A stretch of DNA of 64,000 nt, taken from contig OX387609.1 of the NCBI GenBank assembly GCA_947568835.1, positions 3,228,001 through 3,292,000 of the forward strand. Direction: 5' to 3'. Shown piece after piece: positions 1-13,700 of the stretch. The notes beneath the pieces were generated by a model that was not told the DNA's origin, searched no databases, and saw nothing but the letters and a program-made list of their open reading frames with translations. Each line of letters opens with the position of its first letter. Within the stretch, counting starts at the first letter, position 1. The position numbers and the translations under genes were made by a program. Source of the DNA: Protonemura montana. Lineage: Eukaryota; Arthropoda; Insecta; Plecoptera; Nemouridae.

Positions 1-1
1 T

Positions 2-730
2 CATAGAACTGGCGGGTCGTGGTAACATAATCATTTCCGTCGACTTTTCTTGCTTCATGTTTGCCAGTATTTCAGATTTGGATCGACCCACGACCTTTTG
101 CTCGTTGATAATGCAACTTTCGATTTTGGAGTCGGAATACGCTGGCTTTATATCTCGAATAAATTCCTCATTCCTCATAACGCTAGACTCGTTTAAAAAA
201 TTACGTTCTTTGTCTTCTCGAAACTTGGCATCTAGGAGAGCAAACGATTTTATGTCGTTCACAATCATTGGTTCATCAATGCTGGCCGTCGGTTCATTTT
301 TCTGTATTGGCTTCAGTCTGTCTTCTGCAATAGGTTTGTGCTCCTTGTTCAGTTTCTGTTCTAAAACGAGATGCGCTAATGGCATTGGAGAATCCAATAC
401 CTCTGAAACTGCATTGCCTTTCTTTCGATTGCAGGCTTGAACATATTGTGGTTTTCTATCTATCGATTTCAGTCGAAGAGGTAATTCACATCGTCGAATG
501 ATTCCACCTTTGAAACTAGGTTCGTTTACAATTACGGATACTAATGACAGACCCACTAATTTTTCTGCTTCCTTGGGTCTAGCAATCAGCCTGTAATACT
601 CAAGAATGCCTTTTGCTGTGAAAATGCTTGGCTGTTTGCTCGATTTTAAACTAGGGTAGGCGACAAAATTGTTTCCATTGAGAACGTTTAAACAGTTAGG
701 TGATTTCAGGATGCCGTATAAATTATTCAT
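2..730 (-). CDS. 5' part of an unrecognised protein-coding gene, cut by the window edge
   Basis: Read on the minus strand, an ATG at 730-728 opens a frame with no stop codon for 243 codons, up to the left window edge. I translated it codon by codon. A frame of this length without a stop is unlikely by chance in AT-rich sequence. The protein starts MNNLYGILKSPNCLNVLNG and contains GGIIRRCELPLRLKSIDRK. Further on it is charged and low in complexity, with many Lys, Glu, Asn and Ser residues. It has no signal peptide or transmembrane segment and I recognise no domain. It lies head-to-head with me31B, with about 1.05 kb between the two start codons, so the two genes may share a promoter region. 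The C-terminus is outside the window. An intron hidden within the open stretch cannot be excluded. Coding status is fairly sure; function is unknown. Confidence 0.72.
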   Translation of the reverse strand, partial: MNNLYGILKSPNCLNVLNGNNFVAYPSLKSSKQPSIFTAKGILEYYRLIARPKEAEKLVGLSLVSVIVNEPSFKGGIIRRCELPLRLKSIDRKPQYVQACNRKKGNAVSEVLDSPMPLAHLVLEQKLNKEHKPIAEDRLKPIQKNEPTASIDEPMIVNDIKSFALLDAKFREDKERNFLNESSVMRNEEFIRDIKPAYSDSKIESCIINEQKVVGRSKSEILANMKQEKSTEMIMLPRPASSM

Positions 731-1783
731 GGCTGGGATTCAGAATAATTTGTCAGGTAACAAAAGCAATTTGACGGCTCATAAAGAATACCAATTTTTA
801 ACTAGCAAACACTTGCAGTAAAATACCTGCATCTTTCTTTCTAGTTTTTATCTTTACTTGAATAGGTTCCAACCGTTAATTTAACTGTCATAGTAACTAA
901 AAGAAAAGGAGAAAGAGTATTATTATAAGTTATCATTATTTCATCGTCACTTTTTAAACTATTTAAAAATTAGAAATACTTGTGATTCCACATTCCACAC
1001 TCTGAAATAATCCAATGCTCTTCTAGTAACTTTTGAAAGACCCCCCAAATATGTTGCCGATTTCTAAACCAGGTGGCATCGTTTTCCTATTCCGGCTTGT
1101 CGTTATCAATCGCCTCAATCAAGCCTATTCTATTCTCGTCATCTATCAATTATCTCGGCGAACTATCGGCAAAAGGGTAAAAATCAGCTGCATGTGTACG
1201 CATTATCTAAATTTCTTAACTTTTATATTATCTAATCTAATTATAGTTAGCAGCAATATCACCTCACTGTCAATCTGTGGCATCATTTGATCGGGTTTAA
1301 TCCGTTATTCAGACGAGTTAATTTGGTCAGCCATGTGGGTCATCTAGTTCAAGCATTTCATACTAGTAAAATAGACGTTTATTCATATACTCAATCATTG
1401 CTTTCTTAGCAATCATCGTCTAATGAGCGTCTCTCTAGCCAAGCTCATTTTTTCCGGGCTGACTCAGCGCTAAAAATTGGGTTCCTTTGTGGCATCTATC
1501 TGGAGCCACCATTGCTGCTTCCTTATCTTGACATGAGAGCCTGAGCTGCGTCTATGCTATCGTTTGATACATTGTTAGTTTACACCACAAGGTTTTTCCT
1601 CGCAGGTAGATGCTTCTGCAAGGTTTGAAAACCTAATGCACGAGGATTTTTGTGATAACAAGGTCTTAGGTAATAAGTAGGTTGGTAGTTTCCGACTACA
1701 ACTGGTTTTGTTCCGATTTGCAGAATAAGTGGAAGATACGTACTCGCATTACACAACATAAGACATAATCTGGTTACCGTACA
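731..1783. promoter_or_regulatory. Divergent intergenic region and 5' UTR of me31B
   Basis: This stretch separates two divergently transcribed genes and must hold both promoters. A 3' splice site (pyrimidine-rich tract ending in cag at 1721-1723) lies 60 bases before the me31B ATG. This suggests that the first coding exon starts at 1724 and is preceded by a non-coding 5' UTR exon somewhere in 1300-1700. No clear TATA box was seen. Confidence 0.45.
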
Positions 1784-4700
1784 ATGACTGAAACGTTAAG
1801 TGCCAAGTTGGCAAAGGATGCGGTAAACCATGTTGGACTCGGTGGGGATGGTGACTCGCGGCAAGTGCCAAAGTCGAAAGCGAACGCGACCCCCAATGGA
1901 CGTACCGACGATATGGGCTGGAAATCGAAGCTGAAGATTCCGCCAAAAGACAAGCGAGTGAAAACAAGCGTAAGTAATCTTTTTTTTTCAACTGGAAGCT
2001 AGAATATTCCAGAACTATCACTTAGCTTCACAATGAATAGGTAGAGGTCTATTGACCTAGGACACTTGAGGTTTATCACTATCCTCTATTTATTTTTTAT
2101 TTTATTTATTCCTGGCTCATAACTTTTTTGTACTCATAAGAAATCATCTCATTGTATACATTTATTTTGTCTCGACAGAATAGTCCACATTTATTGTCAT
2201 TAAAGCTCGGTTCCAAAGATGACTCACCATAGTAGCAATGCTATACATTCTGCAAGGTTAAACCTGGCTTTCTAGTTCATCACTATGAGTAGAAACAAAC
2301 TCATTCATCAATAATTTAATTTACGAATAATATTTACAACATTTCAACTTTGGTATTTTCTTATAGCCCTATTGTTCGAGTTCTCAAACTGGCATTGATT
2401 ATTCGACTGGACTTCTACTACAGAATTGCATGAATAACCATTACAATTATTTTTGTATAGACTGGCATGTTATACCGTTGAGTGTAGGTTATAGGTAGAG
2501 TTTCAACGTCAATGTTAAAGTCTCTGCGTAAAAAATGACTACCTTACCGACAAAAATGCAGAGTACCGGACAATCACGTTAAGTGGAGCCACTGTCGTAT
2601 GTATTTTAATTTCGATATTTCTCGTAGGTTAACTCACTTTTGAAACTTTTCATGCTCAAAAAATCTTCATTAATGTTTACCTCAACGATTGATACACATG
2701 TAACGATATTCATAAGCGAGCAACCTACTTTGGAACTTTGTAGCATCAATGATTTTCCCTATTTTCAGGCATTTTGTTTTGTTATTTCAAGATTGCATTC
2801 AAATCGTGATACGTTTTGAGTGATACAATTTTAATGCCAGCAGGAGCTTCTTAAACTTTGGCATAAAGGAATATTGTATCTTCACAAAGCCAGCAGATTC
2901 CAAAATTTCCAAATTTTGTATTTCTGTCAGCTGCAGGAAGCATTCATTATGCATCTTCTATGTCATTGTCTTGGTTTAATTGCATTTCAAGCAGCAACAG
3001 TGCTGCATATCCAATAGGAAACCAAGGCTTAATGTTTTATCTGAAACTTATGGAAAGGCTAGAGTGCCAAGAGGCCGGATATTGATTGTGTTAAGACGGA
3101 AAGAGATAGGGAGAGCGCAACCTACTGGAGAAGAATATGACAAGGTGTACTTGTCAATAAATTTGTAGAAATCCCAAGAATTGAGACGTTTCGGCGAGTT
3201 GCATTTTCACTTAATATTCTCCTTAGTTTTCCCTCTGCTTATGTTCCACGTTCCACTTACATAACCTCCCTTCTGTAATATTATTTATAACTTAAGGTAC
3301 ATGAATCTCTAATGGCTAATAAAAATCCAGAAACTTTTTTGCTAATCCAAATGTGAAATAATCTTGAAACTAAACGGCATCTTGCTAGAGGGTTTTTTCT
3401 AGAACAAATAAACCCATACATTTTTCTTATTCCCACAATTTTTCGAGCCACTTATAGACTAATCATAACCGCTGGGAATTGTCAAACGAATGCTTTTTGT
3501 CCCATCCAGGACGTGACTGACACGCGTGGCAACGAGTTCGAAGAGTTCTGCTTGAAGCGGGAGCTGCTGATGGGCATCTTCGAGAAGGGCTGGGACAAGC
3601 CGTCGCCGATCCAAGAGGCGAGCATCCCGATCGCGCTCTCTGGCAAGGACGTGCTGGCCCGTGCCAAGAACGGCACCGGCAAGACGGGGGCCTACTCGAT
3701 ACCCGTTCTCGAGCAGGTCGACCCAAACAAAGACTGCATCCAGGGTGAGAATACAACGACTAGCCAAACTTGACTAGGGAATGGGGATCTTGAAGATTTT
3801 GATGTTGCCAATTTAATAAACAACATGGGTTAATCAAATCCTCTTCCGTTAAAATCCTTTTTATGTTCCAAGTAGCTCAGTTGCTTAGAGCAACACCTGC
3901 GACAGGTGGAGATCTAGGTTTGAGACCGCGATTGGACACCAATTTTTAAGAGGTTATTAGTGTTCCTAATAATATAAAAACTAGTATACTCCGCTCAGCA
4001 AGGGTAGATACTTTTCCGGCAGAGGTGCCGCCGGTCTTTTTTGACATGCAGGCCAACTATAATTTAAATAAAAAACGCTACAAATCGTCTTTGCTGATAT
4101 CTGCGATTTTGTTTTTGCTCGAATACTAGCCGTGCCAAAATGTTTCATGAGGTCTCATACAAATTTCCTTACCAATCGCACTCGAGTTTTTGGTATCCTT
4201 TTGTAAATAAAATTAATATTTTGATATCTTGGTAACAATGCAGGGGGCAGTCATTGTTCTGAGACATTCTCTCGCTGGCTAGACTTGACAATTATGTTTA
4301 AAGACTTCCTATAACGATCGGAAACATACTTCAGTACGGAAAGGACGTATTCACGTATTATTGTGAAGCGTGCTACGTTGTTGTATCTTGGCAGAAACCT
4401 GCAACACTGTACAGCTAGAGGCCAGTTGTCGATGATGCTGCAAAGACGGATGCGTTGTTGGCTTATTTTTAGCCAGCACCAAATTGCTAAGAGAAATTGC
4501 TATACTCTAAAACAATATATTGTCTTAAAACTTAAAATCTCTAGTTTTTTTTTTGATTTTGTTATTCTTTAATTAGCTTTAAGATCAAGGTTTGCTGTCT
4601 CCTAGTGGAATAATTGATGCAACCACCGGATGCAAGAGTGTCTTTAAACAATGTGGAGTCTGTTTATAATCAAACTTAATTGTTTATGAAATTTAATGTA

Positions 4701-7700
4701 AAAATGACTTTCCTTTGTGTCTCAATTGTTTGTTGGGTCAGGCATGTGTCAAACATAGCTTATGATAACAGAAAAGCTGGTGTGTCATGTCAAATCAGAT
4801 GCTTACCTAGGTCGATGAGACAGAGCAACTTGTGGAAATCAAGCAGTAGGCACAGTTTTTGCTGTAAACAAACCTGTAATGCTAGGAGGAGACTGGACCT
4901 CAAATAGAGATGGCATATATATGGCTTATAAATGACTTACAGATAGGTTCAAATTGAAAACAATAATATGTAAGTCTATTTCACTTTGCCGCTCGTTAAA
5001 TGTATACTGATTATGGCCTCGTGTTACAAGCACTGGCTTGGCATAGACTCTAGCAGGAGAATGTGTTTCTATGTCATCAATCATCATTAAGACACATTCA
5101 AGGCATGGCTTGGCGGAACGTGGGGGCCCCATATGATTGTGTTCCTCTCAAATCTTATCTTTCTGAAGCAGAAAAACATTGTGCCTCTTTAAAGCCTCCA
5201 CTCCCTCATTGCCGTCGATCTTCTGTATCAACCGAACGGCGAAAGCACTGCACTTTTTCGATGGCTAAACCACTTTTTTGCCCTTCATTAGCGCTGGTGG
5301 TGGTGCCCACCCGAGAGCTGGCGCTGCAGACGAGTCAGATCTGCATCGAGCTATCGAAGCACATGCAGGTGCGTGTGATGGCGACAACGGGTGGCACGAA
5401 CCTGCGCGACGACATCATGAGGATCTACCAGAAGGTGCAAGTGATAATCGCAACGCCCGGTCGGATTCTAGACCTGGTTGACAAGAACGTGGCCAACATG
5501 GACAACTGCAAGATTCTCGTGCTGGACGAGGTGAGTCGCTTCCTCCGAATGAAACCCGTTGCAATTTTATCCTCAAGTGTGGTCATGCTCGTATTTTTGC
5601 TCCAAATATTTGTACATTTGGGGTTCTGTGAGAAAACTTGTGACTGAACCAGTGGCTATCGTGTGAAAGTCATATCTGTGTGGAAGCAATTCAATAAATG
5701 CATTTCAGAAATAGGTTGGTCCAAGAAAACTACATTCTTACAAGCAACAAAACATCTTTCAGCAATTTCACGTGCTGTCGAGATCTGGTTCTAGCCACGT
5801 TTAATCACCACACCTAAATTACCATATATATATACCTAGTTTTATATTTCATATTTTTAAAGAAGATTTAATACCAATAAAAACACAAAAACTTGCAAGA
5901 AAATCGTGTTCAATTAGCTCAATCAATTCGAGCAATGCCCGTGACGGGTGGAGATCGGGGTTTGAATCCCCGGCTAGACACCGATATCTGAGAGGTCAAC
6001 AGCGTTCCTAATGATAAAAAGTCTAATACTGCCGAACGCCCAACGAGCTGTGACTGAATTGCCTTGTTTTTCCTCTTCGACAGGCGGACAAGCTGCTGTC
6101 CCAAGACTTCTCCGGCTTCATGGATAAGGTGATCGCACGACTGCCCAAAGAGCGGCAGATCCTGCTGTACTCCGCCACGTTCCCGCTTACCGTCAAGCAG
6201 TTCATGGACCGGCATCTACGGCAGCCCTACGAGATCAACCTCATGGAGGAGCTCACTCTCAAGGGTCAGTGGATGTCGCTGGTTGTTTCTTATAACGTAG
6301 TCGACTGGTACGTGTTCAACTAGGCATGTGACTGTCCCAGTGCAACTTTCACGTGTTCGACTGGGCATGCGACTGTCCCAGTGCAACTTTCACGTGTTCG
6401 ACTGGGCATGTGACTCTGTCCCAGTGCAACTTTCACGTGTTCGACTGGGCATGTGACTCAGCCCCAGTGCAACTTTCACGTGTTTGACTGGGCATGTGAC
6501 TGTCCAAGTGCAACTTTCACGTGTTCGACTGGGCATGTGACTCTGTCCCAGTGCAACTTTCACGTGTTTGACTGGGCATGTGACTCTGTCCCAGTGCAAT
6601 TTTCACGTGTTCGACTGGGCATGTGACTCTGTCCCAGTGCAATCTTCACGTGTTCGACTGGGCATGTGACTCTGTCCCAGTGCAACTTTCACGTGTTCAA
6701 CTGGGCATGTGACTCTGTCCCAGTGCAACTTTCACGTGTTCGACTGGGCATGTGATTCTGTCCCAGCTCCCAGTGCAACTTTCACGTGTTCCACTGGCGG
6801 ACCCAGTGCTCCGTGAATTTCGACGGTGCAATTGGAAATCAAATGAATGCACTGACAGCTCATGATCACGTGTTCAGAGCGCTCTCGCCCGCAGCTGGTG
6901 TAGACCCGGTGGAGAGCATGATGTCATTATTGAAGTGACCGTGGTTTGCCAAGATAATATTCTTGCTTGTCTTGGCAGTTCACGGGTTATCGTTCTCCTA
7001 GTTCTTCTGTTGGAAGGTTTCATACCTGACCTTAAAAAAGATATTTACAGTTCGATAATCTTTGCAACTCTGCATGCAATTTGAGTGATGAATTTCGGAT
7101 TCCCCATCATTTACCTTCTAAATGATAAATCCATTCTGACCAATTGCTGCACAACTCTTTGTCAACAATCAAGACCTATATAAGCGATTAGATTACATAT
7201 AAAAATCTCCACTTTCCGAGCTGCTCCGACGTTTTTTTTTACAGAAACTTCTCGAGATATTTTAGTTTTTCTTGTAGCCTTTTCGCAATTTGAGTGATGA
7301 ATTTCGGATTCCCCATCATTTACCTTCTAAATGATAAATCCATTCTGACCAATTGCAACTCAACCCTTGTCGATTACTAATTAATTACCAATGATTTAAA
7401 ATTACAAAAATATTTCTTTTTCTTTAGCGCTTTCTTTCCCTTTGTATAATTAAGAGTACCCCATTCTCTTGTAGCCTTTACGCAATTCGAGTGATGAATT
7501 TCGGATTCCCCATCATTTACCTTCTAAATGATAAATCCATTCTGACCAATTGCAACTCTGGTGTCATGCGATTTATATTCAAGAACAACGTGTAACGTAC
7601 ACTTAACCTCACATTTAAACTACGTAGCCTCAAAAAGCCAAGTTATCAGCAGAAGTTATTTATGAGCCTTTCTTTAATAATTTTTTTAAAGCATCTTAAC

Positions 7701-10700
7701 GAGCTTTTGGATTGAGCTGCCTGGGTAGAGATACGTGTTTTAGCATTAATTTTATCGAAATTTTAGTGCTAATTATTTGAATTTTAGCATTTACAGCTAA
7801 ATAGAAAAAAGGGCTTTTGCGATCTATATTCGAAAGGAATGCGGATTTTGGGCAAGCACTGCGATCTCTAATAAAGAAGTTATCAATAATAATAACAATA
7901 GAGCAAATATTTAGTGTAGGTCCTCAACGTCGGTAGGTATTTGTTAGGGACTTGGAACAAAACTAATAGCACAAATAAATATTTTACATAAATGCCACCA
8001 TGAAATACATTGTATGGCAGTATGAGGCATTCTTGTTCCTTTGTCAGTCAGCACAAGGTTTTATTGACTAAAAAACCTCTCTGCATCAACACTGTTCACA
8101 GGGGCCCAAATAGTTTGTAGAGTCGAAACTGCAGATGAGGGGTTTGAGATTTTTATGTCCATGAGAATTTGAATTAGACCCACTGCCTGGTACTAACATA
8201 CTTTGCAAGATTGTCTTTTTTCTCCCAGACAAGTCTGGTGTTCCAGATTCCACATATCAAAATATATCCATCACTCACAGAGAGTTGCTTTGCTTGATCC
8301 TCAAAAGTCAAAAATGTATTACACCCCATTGAAATTTGAAATCCCAGCTAATCTCTACCAACAGGTAGTCTGAATGCATGTGGTGCTGGTGCTCACATGG
8401 CAAGGAGGGGAAGATTCAGCCAACCAATGGCAATGGTTTCCTACAGCAAACAATTTGCCCCACTACTTCTACCCCCTAAACTTAGGAATGTTGACAGCAT
8501 TTGATGAGAAACAGACCTGACAACAAGACTCCAGGAAATAATATGACAAATTCTTGAACATATGTGTTTAGAGAGATAAAATAAACATTTTACATTTTTT
8601 GCATGGAAATTAGTGGCTATTTCGCAAAATACACGCATTTTAGTGAAATAGCTTCAGAATCTCTCAATTTAGGGGGAAATAGAAAAATCTACCATTCATT
8701 CCTAAATTCCATGAGCTGTAAAGAAAACAAACAATATTGACTCTTAATGAGTATTTACATATTTTAGCATTTAAAGTTAAAACGAAAAACACACATCTCT
8801 ATGCCTGGGCTGTCACGGTTATGTTCTCGAAGAACTTCCAACAAAATATCTTGCTGTATTTAAACATACATTCAAAACTGTTTTATTTACTTATTTACAG
8901 TTAATTACAATTTAAAAAACCAAGTCATAAAAAATAATGTTGATCGTAACAGATATAATTATTTAACTGTTTAAAAGCTCTTCTGCACTGGAAAACTGCT
9001 TCTGCTAAAGCAATTCTTTTAGGCATTTTAAAATATATAAATATTTTTTAAATAGCTACTGGTAACTTATTGAAACGTTGTCTTCCTTCTTGTAGCAATC
9101 CTTGACAGGATATTTGGAGCTTGGATGCTAGTGGCCATCTCGGCTGCCAATCCAATGTGATGGATTACATTCGATGTCCTTTACTATGTCCCTGTAATAG
9201 CAACCGATTATTTTTTACAAGCCAATAATAAATGACGTTTGATTTGATATTTAATGCCATTGATTGGTTTTGCTCAACGCGTATTAACTCCCGACCCGTA
9301 GACCGATCCGATGCCTTATTCTTGCGTTTTCTGTTTTATGATTCACGAATATTTATGATTTGACTCTAATATATAAGAATTATATACTTTAAATTCTAAT
9401 ATACTTTAGTATACCAGTACCTCGATATATCAACGGTACTTGGGTTAGTTTTACCTCGCATCTGAATTGTTTGTAACGTAATGTATGAAAAATTGGCTTC
9501 TGAGCTCTCAAATAAACACGAATATTATGGTTATGTTTCAGGAGTGACGCAGTACTACGCTTTCGTGCAGGAGAAGCAGAAGATTCACTGCCTGAACACG
9601 TTGTTCTCTCGTCTGCAAATCAACCAGAGCATCATCTTCTGCAACTCAACGCAGAGAGTGGAGTTGCTGGCCAAGAAGATCACGGAGCTCGGCTACTGCT
9701 GCTACTACATCCACGCCAAGATGGCGCAAGCGCATCGCAATCGCGTTTTCCACGACTTCCGCTCGGGACTTTGCCGGAATCTCGTGTGCTCCGGTAAGAA
9801 AATACACTGATTGTTTTTAGACTCATGTCTACTTGATGTAACCTTAGCACTAGTTTTAACAAAAACTATTTGAAATGGGTTTTGAATGCTAAGTGAAGAA
9901 CAACTAAATTTCCCAACGTTTCGTAACTTATACCTGTTACTTCTTGAAGGGTTAGAGCAGTCCTGACAATTTTTAGAAGATACAAAATACGTTGGTTTTT
10001 TAGTTATTGACCCTGATTATTTTATTTAGATGCATTTAGGATGCTTGAACTAGGTAATTGTTATAATTATGTGTGACTGCTCTTACCCTTGATAAAGTAA
10101 CAGGTACAAGTTACGAAATGTCGAGAAATTTAGTTGTCCTTCACTTAGCATTCAAAACCCAGTTGAAATGGTTTTTGTTAAAAAAAAAAACTGTTTTATT
10201 TTGGTCTCTGTTAATCAATCTGTACCGTGCTATAAATCTGTTTATGTTTATGTTAATTAATTTCGTTTTCGAGACGTTCTTCATGCATTTAAAGTATTCC
10301 ATGTGTATTTCTGAAACGGGATTACTGAAAGAATCGATTGATTAGCTGCATTGTATGATGTACCTTTTATCGAAGGGTGTTCTCCTGATGAGAAGGGCTG
10401 GAGGTAGGTACGTGAGATGGCAACACAAATTTGATGGCGTAGTTCAGATGGGTTGAAATGTTGCTGACAAGATGAACATGAATTGAACAAAAATCATTTG
10501 AAATTCAAAACTTAAAAAACTCGCTGCTTTTGGGACGTGCACATTTTAAACGGGGAGAAATACGGGTCATTCCATGTGTAATCACTCACCTCAAACTTTG
10601 ACCGACCCAGATTTTGATGAAAATTGGTATACTTGTTAAGTTTGTTGACTTAGGGGCTATTTTTTAATTTTTTTTTTTTTGGTCCAACCGTTCGGATATT

Positions 10701-13700
10701 ACAAGGGGGGGAAGTTGGGGTCATTTTGCCCCCCGCGCGTGTAGTGACCACCCTTTCTACGCAATATCTAGGGTTCTATGGGAGCTACAGAGCTGGGAAA
10801 AAAATCATCTGAAAGGTAATTTCATACCCTACCTGAATATGGAAACAAAAATGACGATATGTTAATACGAATTTAATTGTGATTTTACACATCTGCATTT
10901 TCCAAAATGACCATATCGCTGATGAGTCATTTTTGATTTGCCTGATTTTTTTTCTATATGTACAGAACATACATATGATCATGTGTTCCAAAAATCAAGA
11001 TGGGTGTTCTACTACTTTCCAAGAAAAAAAAATGTTTTCTGCAAATTCATTCATAATATAAATTAATATGAACTGAATTTAAGACAACATTCAAGAAAAT
11101 GATCATTACTTACAATCATAGCTACTATGAAGTACAAATTTGCATATCTTAAGAGAGATGTAGTTTACCTTATTGAGGTACATATTTTATAAGCCCTGCT
11201 GTTGCCCTGTTGGTGTCTGTAGCCGACAAAAAGTATGTTCGACCAGTTGCCGTGTTGGGGTCGGCCAGTGTTAAAACATCAGCAAAAGCTACAATTAGTT
11301 TGTCTTGTACACTGGGATAAAAATATGATGGAGCTGGTCCATGAGGGTGTAGAAAGTTGACTTGAAGTTCAAGAGACTGTGATGATTTTTCAAGAACACA
11401 CGCTAGCCACCAGTCTTCGTTGTATGCTACAGTGATGAAACTGCCCACGTCTTTGAACTCAAACTCGGGTATTTCTGCTGCTGTTGCTTCCTCCTCTTCT
11501 TCTTCTTCTTCTTCTTCTCCTTCTTCATTTTTCTCAACAATCTTCACAATGTTGATTTCTTCAGAAAGAGAAAAGTGTTTCACATGTAAGGAAGTTAGCG
11601 ATTTTGGGTAGAACGCATGAAAGCTTCTTGTGCCTACGATAGTTTTTAATTCTTTGAATCGTTCTTTAAGTTTGATGCCATTTGCTGTAATCTCTTCATT
11701 GGCTACAAACACAAAATTTACAGTCCACACATTTTCTGTTGCCCACCGGTAAAAGTCTATCGGCGTCATTATTTGGTCGGCATATGGTTTCTGTAAACTT
11801 GCCCGTGCTGCATTTCGTTTTACAGTCCCACCAACTCCATCGCATGGTCCTTTACCGTGGGATGTGGCAAAAAAATGCCACTCAGCAGTTAGTTCGAAGT
11901 CAACTTCATGATGGCACAAGTTGGAAAAATTCTTCTTATTCTTATATTGGGCTGCCGCTCCATCAGAAAAGTAAATTAAATGGGATACATCCGAAATGTT
12001 TTGTTTCAGGTGTCTTATCAGGTGCTTTTGGAAAGTGTGCACAGTAACGGTGTCATGAGTTAGCGAGTCAGAAATGACAACGTAACTTAAATGTTGTATG
12101 TCTCGATCTTCAGGCTTAAAGTAACACACAAATGGGTGAAGGGTGCATTGGCTGTTATTCCAATGGTAACCTTGTGCAGCATCCTGGAGCACAAAAGAAT
12201 AATTCTCAGCGAAGTCGCCCACTACTAAAACTTCCCCTGGTTTAAGGTTGGCTTTCTTCTCCTGCATGAATGCCGCTTGCTGCCGTGCAATAAAATCATG
12301 ATTTCTTAATAAAATGCATTTTTCAATAAAACAGTCAACAAACTCATCTGTAGGTTTCGTAATTGTCTCTAGGGTACATCTGTCTGTTGACAGCCACTGT
12401 TTATAAGTCACAGAGTCTATGAAATTTTCACTGAATGAGATTTCTAGCCATTCACGAAGTTCATCGGTTCCCGGACAATTGCCACACTTTCCTACAAAGC
12501 AGTTGAGAAGCGGGGGGTTGCACATGAGGCTGGCAAGGCAGTGTTGGTATGATTTGATGGTACCGTCTGAAAGCAAAGGCAGCTTTGCTCCCAAAGCCAT
12601 CAACTTAACGTTTTGGTGTATCGTACAGACACAGACAGAATGTGTCCCAGCTGCTCCTGCCAGAACACAATGTTTGGGTCTGAGCTCTGCAAACTTCGAG
12701 AATCCAACCTTGATGTCAGGATATTTATCTTTGAAGCTGCGATACACTTCACTTAAGTTGCTTAACACTAGTCTCTTCTGGCGGTGAACTCGATTGTCAC
12801 CCACTTTAACCGAGACAAAATCTTTTTTACCCGGCATGACACGGCTTACATCATCATTTTCATAAAACTCTTCAATCAGTTGAATGCAATCAGGGGAAAG
12901 AGTTTTTCCTGCTTTTTGATTTGCAGATGGCAGTATCCCTTGGGCCTTTACTAGTTGTTTGGTTTTACGTACCAAATGGTTAGATGCATTGAACTCTTGC
13001 ATTATTCTCTTAATGCTCCAACTTTTTGGAAGCACAGATAAAATTGTTATTTTCTCGCTTCTGGTACTCGTCTTAAACTTTTCTTTCAGTTGTGCTATTA
13101 TCTCTGACCCATCACGGATGCTGTCCTTGCACTCCTCTGAAGATGTCAAATCTTCTTTGCTGATTTCTTCATTACTGGGAGATACTAGTTCCAATCTCTT
13201 CTTTACACCTTGTGTTATTTCGCTGAACTTTCTTTTCGAATAAAACATAGATTTACCCTTTAGTTTGGTGGTATTAATAGGTGACACACCAAATGCAGCT
13301 AAAGACTGATTCACGGCATCTGCTTCACAGGGTATGTCCACGAAAGGTAGGTCAAGTTCAGTGGATTTAGTTGGCGTTAGAACAGAAACGGTTGTTAGTT
13401 CCTTCAGCCTGAGCGAGAGCAGCTTACGGCAAGTTGAGCATAATTTCTTTCCAGGGATGAGGTCGGCAATCTCCAAGTATTTCGTCCTGGATGCTGCATT
13501 AATTTCTCTTAACCCATTAACTTTCACTATTCCACAGTGAGCCTGAAACGGATCGCAGCATAACTTGTGGTGACAGCTATACAGACGAAGGAATTTCTTT
13601 TCATGTAAATGACACACGGTCTTCACATTATCACACTTAGTACGCAGAGCTAATGATAACTGCTGGTCACTATTGAAACTTTCAATGCTTTTAATCGCTA

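Noticed and set aside
5063-5291. Open frame running upstream from me31B exon 3 with an earlier Met
   Set aside because: The residues before the acceptor do not match the helicase family, while the splice from 3744 to 5292 restores the conserved [11 protein letters not shown] sequence.
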